Shown one piece after another: positions 63,013 to 64,000 of a stretch of 64,000 nt of DNA (the first letter of the stretch is position 1; each line of letters starts with the position of its first letter). Source of the DNA: Pseudarthrobacter sp. NS4 (GTDB lineage: Bacteria; Actinomycetota; Actinomycetes; Actinomycetales; Micrococcaceae); contig NZ_CP103288.1 of the NCBI RefSeq assembly GCF_024758005.1, forward strand, positions 1,922,001 through 1,986,000, read 5' to 3'. The notes below the pieces were generated by a model. That model searched no databases, was not told where the DNA came from, and saw only the letters and a program-made list of their open reading frames with translations. A program made the translations under genes and the position numbers.

Positions 63013-63645
63013 TCATGGCACCCGCAGCCCGCTCAGGGGCTCCGACGTCGAATTCACCGTCAGCACGGCAGGTGCCTGGCCCTCCACGTAAGAAATGGCC
63101 GACACCGAACCGGGGCTGATGACGATCCGCTGGAACAGGTCCAGGTGCATCCCCAGGGCATGGGCCACAGCCGCCTTGATGGGGTCGGCATGGGAGAAAC
63201 ATACGACGACGGCCCCTGGGAATGCGGCACGCAGCACCTCGAGTGCTCCCACAATCCGGGACTGCATCTCCAGGAAGCTCTCCCCGTCGGGGAAACGGAA
63301 CGTCGAAGGACTGTGCTGGACCGCCTGCCACTGGGGCAGGCCGGCCAGGTCGGCGAGCGCAGCGCCGGTCCACCCGCCGAAGTCGCATTCGGTCAGTCCT
63401 GCGTCCTCGTCCACCACCAGCCCGGTGCGGACCGCCGAAGGCTCGGCAGTCTCCCGGGCACGCTCCAGCGGCGAGGAGTACAGCGCGTCAACCGGAACCG
63501 CAGCCAGCCGTTCGGCCACCCCCTCCGCCTGTGCCCGGCCCCGGTCCGAAAGATGCAGCCCAGGTGCCCGCCCGGGCAACACCATGCCCGTGGTCGGCGT
63601 CTCCCCGTGGCGCACCAGCAGGAGAAGGGTGCTCTTAGCAGTCAT
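63013..63645 (-). CDS. MSMEG_4193 family histidine phosphatase-like protein
   Basis: A 210-residue phosphoglycerate-mutase-fold protein. LVRHGETPTT has the catalytic RHG, SSPLERARETAE the second Arg, ECDFGGWTG the acid region, and VVCFSHADPIKAAVAHALGM the second His. This family is a putative phosphatase or mutase of unknown substrate. ATG 63645 gives the family length. Confidence 0.88.
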   Translation of the reverse strand: MTAKSTLLLLVRHGETPTTGMVLPGRAPGLHLSDRGRAQAEGVAERLAAVPVDALYSSPLERARETAEPSAVRTGLVVDEDAGLTECDFGGWTGAALADLAGLPQWQAVQHSPSTFRFPDGESFLEMQSRIVGALEVLRAAFPGAVVVCFSHADPIKAAVAHALGMHLDLFQRIVISPGSVSAISYVEGQAPAVLTVNSTSEPLSGLRVP

Positions 63646-63656
63646 CAGGCTAAGCG

Positions 63657-63758
63657 TAGCGGCAGGGGCCCCACCCGAGCTTGCGAGGGAAGGGGGAGCA
63701 GCGGAGCGGTAGCGGCAGGGGCCCCGCCCGAGCTTGCGAGGGAAGGGGGAGCCGCGAA
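63657..63758. repeat. 53-base direct repeat, two copies
   Basis: TAGCGGCAGGGGCCCC followed by GAGCTTGCGAGGGAAGGGGG occurs at 63657 and again at 63710, almost identical. It is in the spacer upstream of the phosphatase gene. Function unknown. Confidence 0.75.
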
Positions 63759-63839
63759 GTGGTAAGCCGTCCAACGGTGTCCGCGGGATAATCCCGGAAA
63801 TCCTCGATTCCCTGCAGGTGCGGGGATTACGGTATAGGG

Positions 63840-64000
63840 GTGAGTGATCGTCCAGATATCTTCACAGTTGGCGAACTGCGTGCCGCCGGCCATGTCCAGA
63901 AGGACCTGCGCCATGAAATCCGCGACAACCTCCTCGCGGCGCTCGCCGCCGGCCGCGATCCGTGGCCCGGGCTGTACGGTTTCAGCCGGACGGTCCTTCC
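63840..64000 (+). CDS. magnesium chelatase-like AAA ATPase, N-terminal part
   Basis: The frame starts with GTG 63840 and runs off the window. The first 53 residues (IFTVGELRAAGHVQKDLRHE, then IRDNLLAALAAG) match the N-terminus of actinobacterial Mg-chelatase-type AAA ATPases. The ATP-binding part is outside the window. Confidence 0.7.
   Translation, partial: MSDRPDIFTVGELRAAGHVQKDLRHEIRDNLLAALAAGRDPWPGLYGFSRTVL

Overview
The window is high-GC actinobacterial chromosomal DNA, most likely from an Arthrobacter/Pseudarthrobacter-type member of the Micrococcaceae. The supporting signs are a DUF4193 protein, an Lsr2-type N-terminus, a mycothiol-dependent maleylpyruvate isomerase-family protein, an IS256-type element, an MSMEG_4193/SCO1664 gene pair, and actinobacterial-style ben/cat genes. 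No rRNA, tRNA or CRISPR array was recognised. The assignment comes from protein motifs only.

Layout. 0-4.9 kb holds small stress and hypothetical genes (secreted Asp/Val-rich protein, SRPBCC protein, DUF4193, Hsp20). 4.9-9.4 kb is a divergent envelope-stress locus: an ECF sigma factor and a zinc-binding/Asp23 protein on the minus strand face a plus-strand operon of Asp23, DUF2273-like, Asp23, DUF6286-like and AmaP-like genes. 9.4-13.1 kb has an Lsr2 stump, a GAF-ANTAR regulator, a MarR regulator, a cold-shock protein and a broken SGNH hydrolase. 13.3-15.3 kb has a MatC-type carboxylate transporter behind a damaged GntR regulator. 15-22 kb is gene-poor accessory DNA with an IS256 element, a frameshifted DUF4192 gene, an alpha/beta hydrolase and a transglycosylase.

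22.4-36.3 kb is the metabolic core, a complete benzoate-to-muconolactone-isomer cluster. It contains BenE and BenK importers, benABCD, catA divergent from benA, a large ATP-binding LuxR-type regulator, and catR-catB-catC. Benzoate would be taken up, dihydroxylated by BenABC, rearomatised to catechol by BenD, ring-cleaved by CatA, and passed through CatB and CatC towards the 3-oxoadipate pathway. BenC carries an extra C-terminal FCD-type domain, which is normally the ligand sensor of GntR regulators.

36.5-49 kb is mixed: a mycothiol-dependent enzyme, a decayed SDR, a frameshifted zinc alcohol dehydrogenase flanked by two inverted paralogues of a YagU-like membrane protein, a DUF389 protein, and a saccharopine-dehydrogenase-like enzyme. 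It also holds a three-gene unit at 46.5-48.9 kb: a GAD(G/S)-repeat peptide, a JmjC/cupin-4 oxygenase and a sucrase/ferredoxin-like protein. I consider this unit the best candidate for an undescribed (peptide-modification) system. 49.2-54.5 kb encodes a Rieske N-demethylase, its reductase, a formaldehyde dehydrogenase and a divergent LysR regulator. 55-60 kb has an AI-2E-family permease, a decayed trypsin-nuclease gene and an intact leaderless S8 protease. The right end holds a DHFR-like reductase, a BTAD regulator, an MBL hydrolase, the SCO1664/MSMEG_4193 pair and the start of an AAA ATPase.

Two themes cut across the window. Many genes carry single-base frameshifts or stops; this is either real decay or a sequencing-error signature. 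Two pairs of ~0.1-0.15 kb intergenic repeats lie about 27 kb apart in direct orientation.
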